Virus record (IMG/VR): IMGVR_UViG_3300037247_000311
Coordinates: 1-61,863 of that record
Strand: one strand, 5' to 3'
DNA length: 61,863 nt
DNA from: a virus
Shown here: piece by piece, positions 23,160 to 31,143 of the stretch
Layout of the letters: each line of letters starts with the position of its first letter
Position numbering within the stretch: position 1 is the stretch's first letter
Translations under genes and position numbers: made by a program
Notes under the pieces: model-generated
The model's database searches: none
What the model saw: the letters and a program-made list of their open reading frames with translations, nothing else
Told to the model about the DNA's origin: nothing

Positions 23160-23332
23160 TCACTATGTACACTATGACCTGGGTTGAACTGGAGCGTATT
23201 GAGGGCGGTTGTTGTAGGTGGGGCATATGGTTCGTTGGCCGTTTTGAGCATCAGCAGCATGGGGAACACCTTATACTTAGACAAGGGGCACGCTATTGGT
23301 GCTCTGGTATGGAAGAGTGGAGAGTTCTGTAG
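23150..23332 (+). CDS. Small protein (60 aa)
   Basis: TTG start at 23150 preceded by AAGGAG; ATG 23165 is an alternative. Contains ERIEGGCCRWGIWFVG and a Cys near the end. Function unknown; chained by overlap to its neighbour upstream and ending one base before the next start. Confidence 0.5.
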   Translation: MAIVTMYTMTWVELERIEGGCCRWGIWFVGRFEHQQHGEHLILRQGARYWCSGMEEWRVL

Positions 23333-23333
23333 T

Positions 23334-23585
23334 ATGACTGCAATGGATTTCCTCAAGTGGATGCGGGATGTGATGTTCTGTTGTCCACATACACGGGAAG
23401 GACCACTTGTGGGGAAGCCGTCTAACTCCGAACTACGGCGTTGGCTACGTAACGGTTCGATCTTGATAAACGACAATAATCCCCAACCAGGAGATGATGT
23501 CACTTGGCCTATTACACAGCTTGTATTCTTCCCAGGAACGGACTTGCAGGTTACGGTTATTGATAATGCCTTGTTACGATTTTGA
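23334..23585 (+). CDS. Small phage protein (83 aa)
   Basis: Start at ATG 23334 with GGAGAG nine bases upstream; the frame is open further upstream (to 23184), so it could be longer. Conserved-looking core KPSNSELRRWLRNGSILIN followed by DVTWPITQLVFFPG, a pattern I recognise from small early proteins in other phages, without a known role. Confidence 0.68.
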   Translation: MTAMDFLKWMRDVMFCCPHTREGPLVGKPSNSELRRWLRNGSILINDNNPQPGDDVTWPITQLVFFPGTDLQVTVIDNALLRF

Positions 23586-24045
23586 ATGTCCCGACGGTCA
23601 CGTGTATGAGGCCATTGCTGGGTACGACGATGCCGAGTTGCCCTGTACTTGGGGGGTACTTTCGCTTGGCTCATCACAGTATCATAGGTGCGGGCTACCT
23701 GCAAAGCGTCGTGCTGTCTATCGTGACCAGGGAGTAATCTTCAAAGGGGACGGCTTTACCAAATCAGTAATTGTACCTTCGCCTCCTAACCCACGTTCCA
23801 CACAGGGACTCACACCCGATGAAGCGGTAGAGGTCTGGGATGATACAGCGAAGGAGATATATAAGTACGATCAGAACGACCGACCTTATCTCTATGAAGA
23901 GGAGCAGAAGTTTGTAGCTAAGGAGGGGCTATCCATTGAGCAGGCAGCCGAAGCGGGGGCCAAAGGTAAGGCGCTCCCCAAGAAAGTTAAAGAGACCGCC
24001 AAGACGGCCCGCCGAAAGTACCGAGAGCATCGAGGAGGAACATAG
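23566..24045 (+). CDS. FmdB-like zinc-ribbon protein (159 aa)
   Basis: ATG 23566. The N-terminus MPCYDFECPDGHVYEAI with a later CGLPAKRRAVYRDQG fits the FmdB-type zinc ribbon, seen in many phages. The C-terminal half is a charged helical tail (EQAAEAGAKGKALPKKVKE). A second FmdB-like protein is at 47819-48157 on the other strand. Function in phages unknown. Confidence 0.7.
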   Translation: MPCYDFECPDGHVYEAIAGYDDAELPCTWGVLSLGSSQYHRCGLPAKRRAVYRDQGVIFKGDGFTKSVIVPSPPNPRSTQGLTPDEAVEVWDDTAKEIYKYDQNDRPYLYEEEQKFVAKEGLSIEQAAEAGAKGKALPKKVKETAKTARRKYREHRGGT

Positions 24046-24193
24046 GGTTTATGTACCAAGACCAACACATGACGAGGAGTGCGACTGCAAGGCGTGTGTT
24101 ACGTCTCTAGCCTTTTGGGAGCATCTAAAGCCCCTGCACGGGGATACGTGCGAGTGTGGTAGGTGTGTGATGGGAAGGCTGCCACATGACTAA
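23936..24193 (+). CDS. Cys-rich protein overlapping the FmdB-like gene (85 aa)
   Basis: The C-terminal half is clear: ECDCKACV and CECGRCVMG, two zinc-knuckle-like pairs. No in-frame start exists after the upstream gene ends; the best is TTG 23936 with AAGGAGGGG seven bases upstream. This makes a 110-base overlap and a very basic N-terminus (PRKLKRPPRRPAEST). The start could instead be a rare codon nearer 24030. Confidence 0.5.
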   Translation: MSRQPKRGPKVRRSPRKLKRPPRRPAESTESIEEEHRVYVPRPTHDEECDCKACVTSLAFWEHLKPLHGDTCECGRCVMGRLPHD

Positions 24194-24431
24194 ACCTGCA
24201 CGATGGAGCCTAAGGATGGCGGGGGGTATAACTCTTGTTGAGTGGTACGATGGCGCTCTACTGCCTGAAGTTAGGTTCCCTCCGGACATGTGGAAGCGGG
24301 GCTTTATAATAATTGGCAATAATCCATGCAGGGTGAATAAGTGGGTTAGGCTGTACCGCAATGGGCGTCTTCAGTGGAAGGTAAAGATCGGGGAGTCTCT
24401 AAGAAAGGGGCAGGATATTGAGTCACCCTAA
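24186..24431 (+). CDS. Hypothetical protein (81 aa)
   Basis: ATG overlaps the previous stop by eight bases. Beta-rich (SLRMAGGITLVEWYDGALLP) with a basic C-terminus. No family recognised. Confidence 0.65.
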   Translation: MTKPARWSLRMAGGITLVEWYDGALLPEVRFPPDMWKRGFIIIGNNPCRVNKWVRLYRNGRLQWKVKIGESLRKGQDIESP

Positions 24432-25125
24432 TAAGCCTCTCGGACATAGGGCCTATGGTAGTATCGGGCATCTCCCTACCAGCCGTCTAGGGCCGGGCGA
24501 TCATGCCGTTCACGAGGGCCAGGCTAGGATTTGTACGGAGAAGGCCCGTGATAAGGCTGATATTATTATTGTGCAGGAGAAGCTGGATGGCAGTTGCGTT
24601 GCTGTAGCTAATCACGATGGTAAGATTATTGCCCTTAGTAGGCGTGGGTATCTTGCTGACACGTCGCCATTCGAGATGCTCCACATGTTTGCCGATTGGG
24701 TGCGTGATAATGAGAGCCGCTTTGCCGCTATCTTGGCCCCCGGCGAGCGTTTAGTTGGTGAGTGGCTGGCTCAGGCCCACGGGACAAGGTATGACTTAAA
24801 ACACGAGCCACTTGTTGTCTTTGATCTGATGACAGCACATGATCGAGTTACGTTACGTGAACTGAGGGCACGTGTGGAGCCAAGTGCATTTATTACATCA
24901 TATCTTGTCCATGAGGGAGAGCCCGTTACTGTTGCTCAGATTCTTCCTTATTTAACTACATGGGGTCACGGGGCGCTTGATCCCGTCGAGGGTGCAGTGT
25001 GGCGGGTCGAACGCCACGGAAAGGTAGACTTCCTTGCTAAGTGGGTGCGTCCTGACAAGGAAGACGGCAGCTATCTGCCAGAGATCAGTGGCGAGGAAGC
25101 CGTGTGGAATTGGCGACCAACATAG
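24418..25125 (+). CDS. RNA ligase-like nucleotidyltransferase
   Basis: 235 residues; TTG start overlapping the previous gene. The nucleotidyltransferase motifs are in order: motif I VQEKLDGS (Lys55 would carry AMP), LSRRGYLADTS, motif III-like GERLVGEWLAQAHGTRYDL, motif IV EGAVWRV and motif V DFLAKWVR. The size matches T4 Rnl2-type catalytic domains without the C-terminal domain. It would seal RNA nicks or repair cut tRNA; no polynucleotide kinase is seen nearby. A DNA ligase role is less likely at this length. Confidence 0.8.
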   Translation: MSHPNKPLGHRAYGSIGHLPTSRLGPGDHAVHEGQARICTEKARDKADIIIVQEKLDGSCVAVANHDGKIIALSRRGYLADTSPFEMLHMFADWVRDNESRFAAILAPGERLVGEWLAQAHGTRYDLKHEPLVVFDLMTAHDRVTLRELRARVEPSAFITSYLVHEGEPVTVAQILPYLTTWGHGALDPVEGAVWRVERHGKVDFLAKWVRPDKEDGSYLPEISGEEAVWNWRPT

Positions 25126-25128
25126 GGC

Positions 25129-25157
25129 TTGACATTACCAGCCAAAGCTGGTAAACT
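25129..25157 (+). promoter_or_regulatory. Promoter with built-in operator palindrome
   Basis: TTGACA (25129-25134), 17-base spacer, TAAACT (25152-25157). The spacer and -10 edge hold the inverted repeat TTACCAGC-CAAA-GCTGGTAA (25135-25154), exactly between the two boxes, as expected for an operator that blocks RNA polymerase. Confidence 0.75.
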
Positions 25158-25175
25158 GAATCTAGGAGGCACAGA

Positions 25176-25451
25176 ATGGTTGAACTACCTAGTAATCTGC
25201 ACGCCCCGAAGGGCGGCGGCGCTCTAGCAGGGGCTATCCCGTTGGATTCTCCAGTTGCCCAAGCATTACGGGACTTCACAGGAAAGGCTCTTACGTCCGG
25301 TTGTGTGGCCCTAGTAGCCATCGCAATAACCGAACAAGGGCAGGTTCTGGTAGCCCGTGTTGCACCTGGAGGAGTTGTGCAGTCTCTTGGGATGATCGCA
25401 CTTGGTAAGCATATGGTGCTGGGGAACGCGACACCAGCGGTGCAACAGTAA
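25176..25451 (+). CDS. Small protein under regulated promoter (91 aa)
   Basis: ATG with AGGAGG six bases upstream, first gene behind the operator-containing promoter. Gly/Ala-rich start (HAPKGGGALAGAIPLDSP), then alternating hydrophobic strands (CVALVAIAITEQGQVLVARV). No helix-turn-helix seen. Function unknown. Confidence 0.7.
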   Translation: MVELPSNLHAPKGGGALAGAIPLDSPVAQALRDFTGKALTSGCVALVAIAITEQGQVLVARVAPGGVVQSLGMIALGKHMVLGNATPAVQQ

Positions 25452-25612
25452 TGGCCGAGATTACTTGCAGTATTTGTTCTGACATAGATGGTGGGCCTGG
25501 CTATTATGCTTCAACCTGTTCTAAGGAGTGTGCTCGTATTGCCCGCCTTGTGGAAAGGCTCGATTGGAGGGCACAGACGTTACGCGAGATACTTATGGGG
25601 GTGCCACAATGA
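25451..25612 (+). CDS. Small Cys-rich protein (53 aa)
   Basis: ATG follows the previous stop directly (TAATG). CSICSDIDGGPGYYASTC then KECARI: the C-x2-C...C-x3-C spacing suggests a small zinc finger with a following helix. Function unknown. Confidence 0.6.
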   Translation: MAEITCSICSDIDGGPGYYASTCSKECARIARLVERLDWRAQTLREILMGVPQ

Positions 25613-25821
25613 ACGCGCTACAAGTAAGCCTATTAGGATTCGAGCGATGCCGCTATCGTTTAGCTTTGGAGACGCTTAAAGATCAGCTATACACACTGGC
25701 CAGCGAGAAAGAGGAGGAACGATTTAACCGTCTCTGGTTAATCGCTGTTGACGCTCTTGATTCTGAGAAGATGGCCGTGTCCGCTGCGAAACAGGGCTTG
25801 TTTCGGGACATGTTTGAATGA
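25609..25821 (+). CDS. Small helical protein (70 aa)
   Basis: ATGA overlap with the previous gene. Nearly all helix (ERCRYRLALETLKDQLYTLA). Function unknown. Confidence 0.62.
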   Translation: MNALQVSLLGFERCRYRLALETLKDQLYTLASEKEEERFNRLWLIAVDALDSEKMAVSAAKQGLFRDMFE

Positions 25822-25937
25822 ATAAGTGCCCACGGGGGAACACAGTGCACTGTTGGCATATCCCTAAGAAGGTCACATTGAAGGATCACTGCTTAGGTGC
25901 CAGCAGGTACTGTTGTAAGTGTGGATACGAACAATGA
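25818..25937 (+). CDS. Tiny Cys/His protein (39 aa)
   Basis: ATGA overlaps on both sides. MNKCPRGNTVHCWHIPKK and a terminal CCKCGYEQ give a likely zinc knuckle. Function unknown. Confidence 0.55.
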   Translation: MNKCPRGNTVHCWHIPKKVTLKDHCLGASRYCCKCGYEQ

Positions 25938-27586
25938 GAGTGCCCTCAACTCCTGCTAGCCTAGGTCTGCCTGCGAACAAGTATCCTACATGGTGGTCAG
26001 GCCAGCAACAGATGATAGACGACGTACTTACTGCCTTTGACGAGTATAAGTATGTGCTCCTCAATGCGCCTTGGGGATCAGGCAAAACGATAGTAGCCAC
26101 GGCTGTACAACGCTTGATGGACGTACGCTCAGTGAACTTAACGCACACGATTCAACTCCAGCGCCAGTATCTCGATACAATGACGTGGGCGAGTGTTGCA
26201 ACAGGGAGACGGAACCATGCTTGCGAACTAGACATATTGAAGGCCACAGGAGTCACTGCTGACGAGGCACCATGCAAAGTGGGAGCGGCGTGTGAGTACA
26301 TTCGGCCTGATGGGTGCTCTTACTACCAAGGGCTTTATGCGGCAGCAGCCAACCCGCAAGCGGTACTTAATTACTCTTACGCCGTGCGAATCCTACAGGG
26401 GCATGGCGTACTAAACGAAATACAGGGCAACCCCTTTCGGAGGGATTTGTTAGTTTGTGATGAGGGTGACTTGGCGGAGGCGGCAATTATTGATGGTGCA
26501 ACAATAGAGTTAGATAAAACATTTGTAGATATGTTCTCCGCACCGCCTCGAACGTCATTATGTGAGCGCTTTATAGCATGGGCACATGACATTAAAGATC
26601 GCGTAATGGCCTGGCTCCGAGGTGAGCAGGAGGGAGTCGTCTGTGACGATCATAGTCTTGTCCTCTGCGATGAATGTGACCACCACCCGTCGAGTAAAAG
26701 GATCAGCGCATTCCACCGTGCAACTGCATTTGTTGCAGGGCTAAGCGCTTTAGCAAAGATCAAACTAGCTAAGGACTGGACTGTTATTAGGGATAACTGG
26801 AAGGTTTGTGTTCGGCCTATCTGGGGTTGGGCAGTAGCACAAGATGTTGTTTTCTGCCACTTTAAGAAGGTGCTAATCATGTCCGCAACGCTGGGCGATC
26901 CAGCTACGCTTGCATGTAAGTTAGACCTAGCACATGGGGATTGGGTGGTTATCAACGTCCCGTGTATATTTCCTGTGGAAAACCGCCCTGTTCTCTACTG
27001 GCCTGTTGCGAAGATGAGCCGAAAGTCAACTGCCGCAGACTTTGACGCGCTCGCGTCAGCAATCAATTGGCTCGCGCACCAGGATGGGCTAGAAAATAAG
27101 AAGGGGATTATTCATACAGGTAGCTTTAGGCTGGCAGAGCAGCTCTTTAGTAGGCTTAAGCAGAGGAGTGCACGTTATATACTTCATGCTGCTGGGGAGC
27201 AAGACGCCAAAGATACTATTATATCCAAGTTGCGACACGACAAGCAGCCGTTAGTTGTTTTGTCTCCATCACTTGCTACGGGATTAGACGTGCCCTATGA
27301 AATAGGCTTTCAGATCGTGGCAAAGGTCCCGTTTGGAAACCTAGCCGACCCTGTTGTACGGGCGCGTAAGGACTATAAGCGTGGCACGGTCCCATTTGGG
27401 CAGATGAACTATGACAATGAGGCGATCAATGCGGTAGTACAGGCGTATGGGCGAGCTGTCCGTGCCCCCGATGATCAAGGGGTGACGTTTATCCTTGATG
27501 GCCACTTTTGGCCACTGTATAAGCGGACGTATACGCCAGAGTACTTTAGTGAGGCGCTGAGATGGTTAAGGAAGGATGGAAATTAG
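25934..27586 (+). CDS. DinG/XPD-like superfamily 2 DNA helicase
   Basis: 550 residues from ATG 25934. Walker A NAPWGSGKT near residue 50, Walker B as VCDEGD (DEGD instead of DEAH), motif III MSATLGD, motif V-like SPSLATGLDVP and motif VI QAYGRAVRAPDD. Four Cys between motifs I and II (CELDI ... CKVGAACEYIRPDGC) match the 4Fe-4S cluster of XPD/DinG helicases, which unwind DNA 5' to 3'. It may open forks or remove R-loops during phage replication. Confidence 0.88.
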   Translation: MRVPSTPASLGLPANKYPTWWSGQQQMIDDVLTAFDEYKYVLLNAPWGSGKTIVATAVQRLMDVRSVNLTHTIQLQRQYLDTMTWASVATGRRNHACELDILKATGVTADEAPCKVGAACEYIRPDGCSYYQGLYAAAANPQAVLNYSYAVRILQGHGVLNEIQGNPFRRDLLVCDEGDLAEAAIIDGATIELDKTFVDMFSAPPRTSLCERFIAWAHDIKDRVMAWLRGEQEGVVCDDHSLVLCDECDHHPSSKRISAFHRATAFVAGLSALAKIKLAKDWTVIRDNWKVCVRPIWGWAVAQDVVFCHFKKVLIMSATLGDPATLACKLDLAHGDWVVINVPCIFPVENRPVLYWPVAKMSRKSTAADFDALASAINWLAHQDGLENKKGIIHTGSFRLAEQLFSRLKQRSARYILHAAGEQDAKDTIISKLRHDKQPLVVLSPSLATGLDVPYEIGFQIVAKVPFGNLADPVVRARKDYKRGTVPFGQMNYDNEAINAVVQAYGRAVRAPDDQGVTFILDGHFWPLYKRTYTPEYFSEALRWLRKDGN

Positions 27587-27979
27587 ATGGCTAAGAGACA
27601 ACTAACAGCAGAAGAATTGTCTGTACTTCAAACTCTGATGACTACTTTTGTAGATCAGGTGGTAGAACTGGTACAGGAGCTACTTGAACGCAGGTCATTA
27701 GTCCAGAGTAGACCCGACCAAGACGAGCGCGCTGAGGCAGCCGAACACAACTTTGCTGTAGAACATGGTGCGCTCATCGCTTTAGAGGGGGATGTAAGTC
27801 GGGTTTATGATGAGGTTACCTTTGGTATGTTTTCTAAGCCAAACACATCGCCGTCTGCTATTATCGAACGGGTAGAGGAATTGCGGGCTAAGGATATAAA
27901 GGAGGCAGTAGCTCATGCTATAGATGTAGTCATGGATGAGTTTGAGTTGTGCTCCCACGATATAGATGAAAGGAGGTGA
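27587..27979 (+). CDS. Helical acidic protein (130 aa)
   Basis: Begins immediately after the helicase. Long amphipathic helices (TFVDQVVELVQELLERRSLV); acidic overall. No family recognised; perhaps a helicase partner, from position only. Confidence 0.68.
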   Translation: MAKRQLTAEELSVLQTLMTTFVDQVVELVQELLERRSLVQSRPDQDERAEAAEHNFAVEHGALIALEGDVSRVYDEVTFGMFSKPNTSPSAIIERVEELRAKDIKEAVAHAIDVVMDEFELCSHDIDERR

Positions 27980-27984
27980 AATAG

Positions 27985-28140
27985 ATGTACGTTAGATGGG
28001 AAGGCAAGAGAGCAGATGGCGAAATCGTTAGTGCAACGCTCCCGCTTGTTATAGCATTGCGAGGCCACGAGCCCATACTCCCTGGGGTTCTAGACGGATC
28101 GGTGTCTGCGAGAATTGTGGACGAGTTAGACGCGAAGTAA
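27985..28140 (+). CDS. Small protein (51 aa)
   Basis: ATG with a strong AGGAGGTGA upstream. Beta-rich (MYVRWEGKRADGEIVSATLP). Function unknown. Confidence 0.6.
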   Translation: MYVRWEGKRADGEIVSATLPLVIALRGHEPILPGVLDGSVSARIVDELDAK

Positions 28141-28159
28141 GACTAAGGAGGTAACACAA

Positions 28160-28990
28160 GTGACTGAAGACGAGAAGGTATTCGCAGGTATCAGCATTGA
28201 CCCGGATGACTATGAAGAGCCGAGCCAAACATGGCCAGCAGAGATCATTGTCAGTGAGTTTCGTATGGCATCAGAGGAGTATTGTATTGCAAAGCTAACG
28301 AAGTCTCCTGATCCTGCGAAGGAGGAACTCCCGCAGTGGAACCTGCAAGTCAGACGGTTGGACGCCGTTCGGCAGGAGTTGGATGGATCACAGTCGGATG
28401 ACATAGTGTACGGTCGAGGTTTCTATGGGGCTATCGACATGAAGCGGTGGAGCGACCGCACTAACGACGGTAAGGGGGGCCTTATTGCACTTGGCCCTCG
28501 GCACTTGAAGGATTGGTCGATCCTTACAGCGTACAAGGTGGTACTCGGCCAAGTACAGCCACCAAGTCTACTTGTAGGCAAGAAACTGACGTTTGAGTAC
28601 TTTCCGATCAAGGTATTCAATGGGTTCGCGGCTCGCCGCGTGCTCTATCCCCGGACAGTGCTTGATCCAGGTTTCGAGTTTACGGATGAGAAGTTCGTCT
28701 TTGTTGCACGTGAGCAAGAAGATGATGACACGCCGACAGAGGGTACGAACGTTCCAGCCACTGGCGGCTCAACTGATCTACTAAGCGAAGCGGATGCAAT
28801 GGCGCTACTTCCCGGATTGTTCGTTGGACAGAAGAGCGACGACGTAGCGGGCTTGATTGGAGTCATTCCACAGAACGCACGGCTTCCTGTGATTCTCAAC
28901 GCAGTAGCTACAGGAGACCTTGTGAAGCAGCTAGCAGCGGACGGTAAGCTAACCATTAACACTGAGACAGGTGTGATTGGAGCAGCCTAA
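28160..28990 (+). CDS. Hypothetical replication-region protein (276 aa)
   Basis: AGGAGG precedes the start. N-terminal beta-rich domain of about 190 residues (VGKKLTFEYFPIKVFNGFAA), an acidic linker (QEDDDTPTEGTN), and a C-terminal helical domain of about 75 residues. It sits between the helicase and the Cas4-like/Sak4-like pair, where phages often place a single-strand DNA-binding protein, but no such fold can be confirmed from sequence alone. Confidence 0.72.
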   Translation: MTEDEKVFAGISIDPDDYEEPSQTWPAEIIVSEFRMASEEYCIAKLTKSPDPAKEELPQWNLQVRRLDAVRQELDGSQSDDIVYGRGFYGAIDMKRWSDRTNDGKGGLIALGPRHLKDWSILTAYKVVLGQVQPPSLLVGKKLTFEYFPIKVFNGFAARRVLYPRTVLDPGFEFTDEKFVFVAREQEDDDTPTEGTNVPATGGSTDLLSEADAMALLPGLFVGQKSDDVAGLIGVIPQNARLPVILNAVATGDLVKQLAADGKLTINTETGVIGAA

Positions 28991-29205
28991 TGCTAAGGAT
29001 TGAGCCATCGCTATGTGAGGGCGGTCCCGTGTACGTCACGCTCGATCAACCAGGGGCGCATGTAGTCGTCGCGTTTCCATCTGACGCCGTTGTACGGGTA
29101 TGCCAATCAGCACGCGGTGCTAAGCAGGCCCCTGATGGATCATGGTACTGCCCGCTAGACGAATACTCCTTCTATTTTGAGAGGCTTGAGGATGGACTGG
29201 ACTGA
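28990..29205 (+). CDS. Small protein (71 aa)
   Basis: Starts at the last base of the previous stop. Beta-rich (GPVYVTLDQPGAHVVVAFPS) with an acidic end. Function unknown. Confidence 0.65.
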   Translation: MLRIEPSLCEGGPVYVTLDQPGAHVVVAFPSDAVVRVCQSARGAKQAPDGSWYCPLDEYSFYFERLEDGLD

Positions 29206-30139
29206 CGATTATACTATCGAATATGATTTCGAGTACACGGAGTACTCGAACCAGCGCGTCCGTGATAAGTATGGATCGTCTGGGCCGCGCAATGCGACTC
29301 ATGCATCTGACCTGTTTTTCTGTCTCAGGAAGGCGTGGCTCAAGCAGGCTATCTTACGAGGCGACATCGAGGCTACAGTTGATGGAGATGAAATCTCCGA
29401 TGCTACACTAGATGTCGGTGATGATACGATCCTCACCTGGTCAGGTGGGCTGATGTTTGAGGACCTCGTATCAGAAGGGGAACGCCAGCCTGCCTCAACA
29501 TACTGCTGGACATGCGGGGCAGTAGGCCGGATGCCCAATAAGGCTCCTGGTGAGCCTGAACAGGCACACTGTCCCGTATGTCGAAACCGCTGGTTGGTAT
29601 TCACCCCTGATTACATTGCCAATGGTATCGTACATGAAGCAAAGGAGACACGTAAGAGCCGTCGTCAGGGGCCTGCAAACGCTCCCTGGTGGATGGATCA
29701 GCTACGTACGTACTTCGCGTTTGCCAAGCAGGCAGGGTGGACGACGGCGCCGTATGCAAGGCTCGTTGTAAAGTGGCTTATGGGGGATTACGGGCGCAAG
29801 AAGAAGGGCCTGCGCCCACTTCCCCCATCTGCTGCACTAGACGCCTTTCGTATCGTGTTCGATGAGGATCGGCTATCAGAGTGGTTAGTAGAACTACGGC
29901 GAAGGTCAGCGATTACGGAGGGTAGTAAACTGCCGCCCCTCAATGGGATGGGCAGTGGTAGTGAGCAAGTGCCGGCCTACGACTGGGAATGCAGCTCCTG
30001 CCTGGTAGGTAAGGCTGCTGGTTGTGAGATGTGGAAATGGGACGCTGATGATAAGGAGATCACTGGAGTAGAATTGGAGGTAGTAGATGGCCCACGCGAG
30101 ACTGATCAAGACATGTCAGCTATGCCAGAAGACGATTAG
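29192..30139 (+). CDS. Cas4-like RecB-family nuclease
   Basis: 315 residues from ATG 29192. Cys early (SDLFFCLRKAWLKQ), GLMFEDLV, then DYIANGIVHEAKETRKS giving the Asp and Glu-x-Lys of the PD-(D/E)XK core, then QLRTYFAF (motif Q-x3-Y), and late Cys (WECSSCLVGKAAGC) that with the first could hold an iron-sulphur cluster as in Cas4/AddB. A middle CWTCG ... CPVC insertion adds a zinc ribbon. Likely a DNA end-processing exonuclease; the Sak4-like ATPase is two genes downstream. Confidence 0.82.
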   Translation: MDWTDDYTIEYDFEYTEYSNQRVRDKYGSSGPRNATHASDLFFCLRKAWLKQAILRGDIEATVDGDEISDATLDVGDDTILTWSGGLMFEDLVSEGERQPASTYCWTCGAVGRMPNKAPGEPEQAHCPVCRNRWLVFTPDYIANGIVHEAKETRKSRRQGPANAPWWMDQLRTYFAFAKQAGWTTAPYARLVVKWLMGDYGRKKKGLRPLPPSAALDAFRIVFDEDRLSEWLVELRRRSAITEGSKLPPLNGMGSGSEQVPAYDWECSSCLVGKAAGCEMWKWDADDKEITGVELEVVDGPRETDQDMSAMPEDD

Positions 30140-30314
30140 GGTTGACATTGTGCAGAATGGGTGTGAGAACAGCGACTGTAGTGACACACAGCGCGAGACG
30201 TTTGCGTATTGTCCAATCTGCCATAAGACTACTGACCAACTAGCCAGTCTGGTTCATATAGGTACGACTATACACCAGATTGATCAGCCGCTAGGAGGCC
30301 CTAATGTCAGTTGA
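30087..30314 (+). CDS. Small zinc-finger protein (75 aa)
   Basis: GGAGG six bases before the ATG; overlaps the nuclease end by 53 bases. CQLCQKTIRV, CENSDC and CPICHKTT give two or three Cys pairs. Function unknown. Confidence 0.65.
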   Translation: MAHARLIKTCQLCQKTIRVDIVQNGCENSDCSDTQRETFAYCPICHKTTDQLASLVHIGTTIHQIDQPLGGPNVS

Positions 30315-31143
30315 AGACGTACGATCCAGGTACGGTGCCGTCTCTGGTACGGATGTAGTCACCAATGGTGGGCCACTTACGTTCTCCATATCTGTAGAGG
30401 GCCTCGAAGGTACAGGGAAGACACGGTTCGGGCTCCTAACCTGTCCACGGCCTCTGGTACACGTGAACTTTGGAGACCGCGATGCTACACCATTGCTTTA
30501 TGATGCATCAGAGGAGCGCCGTAAGGACATCACGCTCTACGCTCAACATGCACAGTCGCCTGACGGCTGGACACGCGCAGAGGCTAAGGCATCTCTTGAG
30601 GCTCTAGCAGAGATCGCACGGGGGCACCTATCTGATGGAGGACTTGCCGGTGGAACCTTCATTATTGACTCAGGGTCTACATGGTGGGAAGCCTTACAGG
30701 AGGTGTATGTCGCTCCCGAGCAGGAGAAGCGCGATGCCGAAGGGGGCAAGCGCCGGGGCGGACTAGAGTACACCAAGGCCAATATGATTCTCTCTGGTGT
30801 CCTTAATTGGATCAAGAATCAAGGCGCCTTTCTGGTCATCACCCATACGAAGGCTCAGGAGTGGGACGCACAAGGCCCTGTACCTGGAAAGTATCGCGCC
30901 CGCCTAAACAACCGCGTACCATACATCGTCGAGGTACGCCTGGACTTGACTAAGGAGTGTGCCACCTGCGCTGCACCTGACTGTAAGGCCCACGTGGGGC
31001 GGAAGCACATCGGCCAGCTCATAAAGTTTGGCCGCAATACGGGCCTAGAGGGAATGAAGTTCGAGGGGAAGGCTGTCAGCTTTGAGATGATCTACAAGTT
31101 GTATACAGGTGGTGCGTTTCCAAATGAAGGGGCGTTGGAGTGA
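30304..31143 (+). CDS. Sak4-like RecA-family ATPase (recombination)
   Basis: 279 residues. Walker A VEGLEGTGKT at about residue 35, Walker B-like GTFIIDSGSTWW, then AFLVITHTK as motif 3, and a Cys set (CATCAAPDCKAH). The single AAA/RecA core and position beside a Cas4-like nuclease fit Sak4-type annealing proteins that promote phage recombination. Overlaps the next gene by four bases. Confidence 0.8.
   Translation: MSVEDVRSRYGAVSGTDVVTNGGPLTFSISVEGLEGTGKTRFGLLTCPRPLVHVNFGDRDATPLLYDASEERRKDITLYAQHAQSPDGWTRAEAKASLEALAEIARGHLSDGGLAGGTFIIDSGSTWWEALQEVYVAPEQEKRDAEGGKRRGGLEYTKANMILSGVLNWIKNQGAFLVITHTKAQEWDAQGPVPGKYRARLNNRVPYIVEVRLDLTKECATCAAPDCKAHVGRKHIGQLIKFGRNTGLEGMKFEGKAVSFEMIYKLYTGGAFPNEGALE

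Noticed and set aside
23051-23704. 217-residue minus-strand frame
   Set aside because: Runs opposite a chain of overlapping plus-strand genes with SD sites; composition is unlike other genes.
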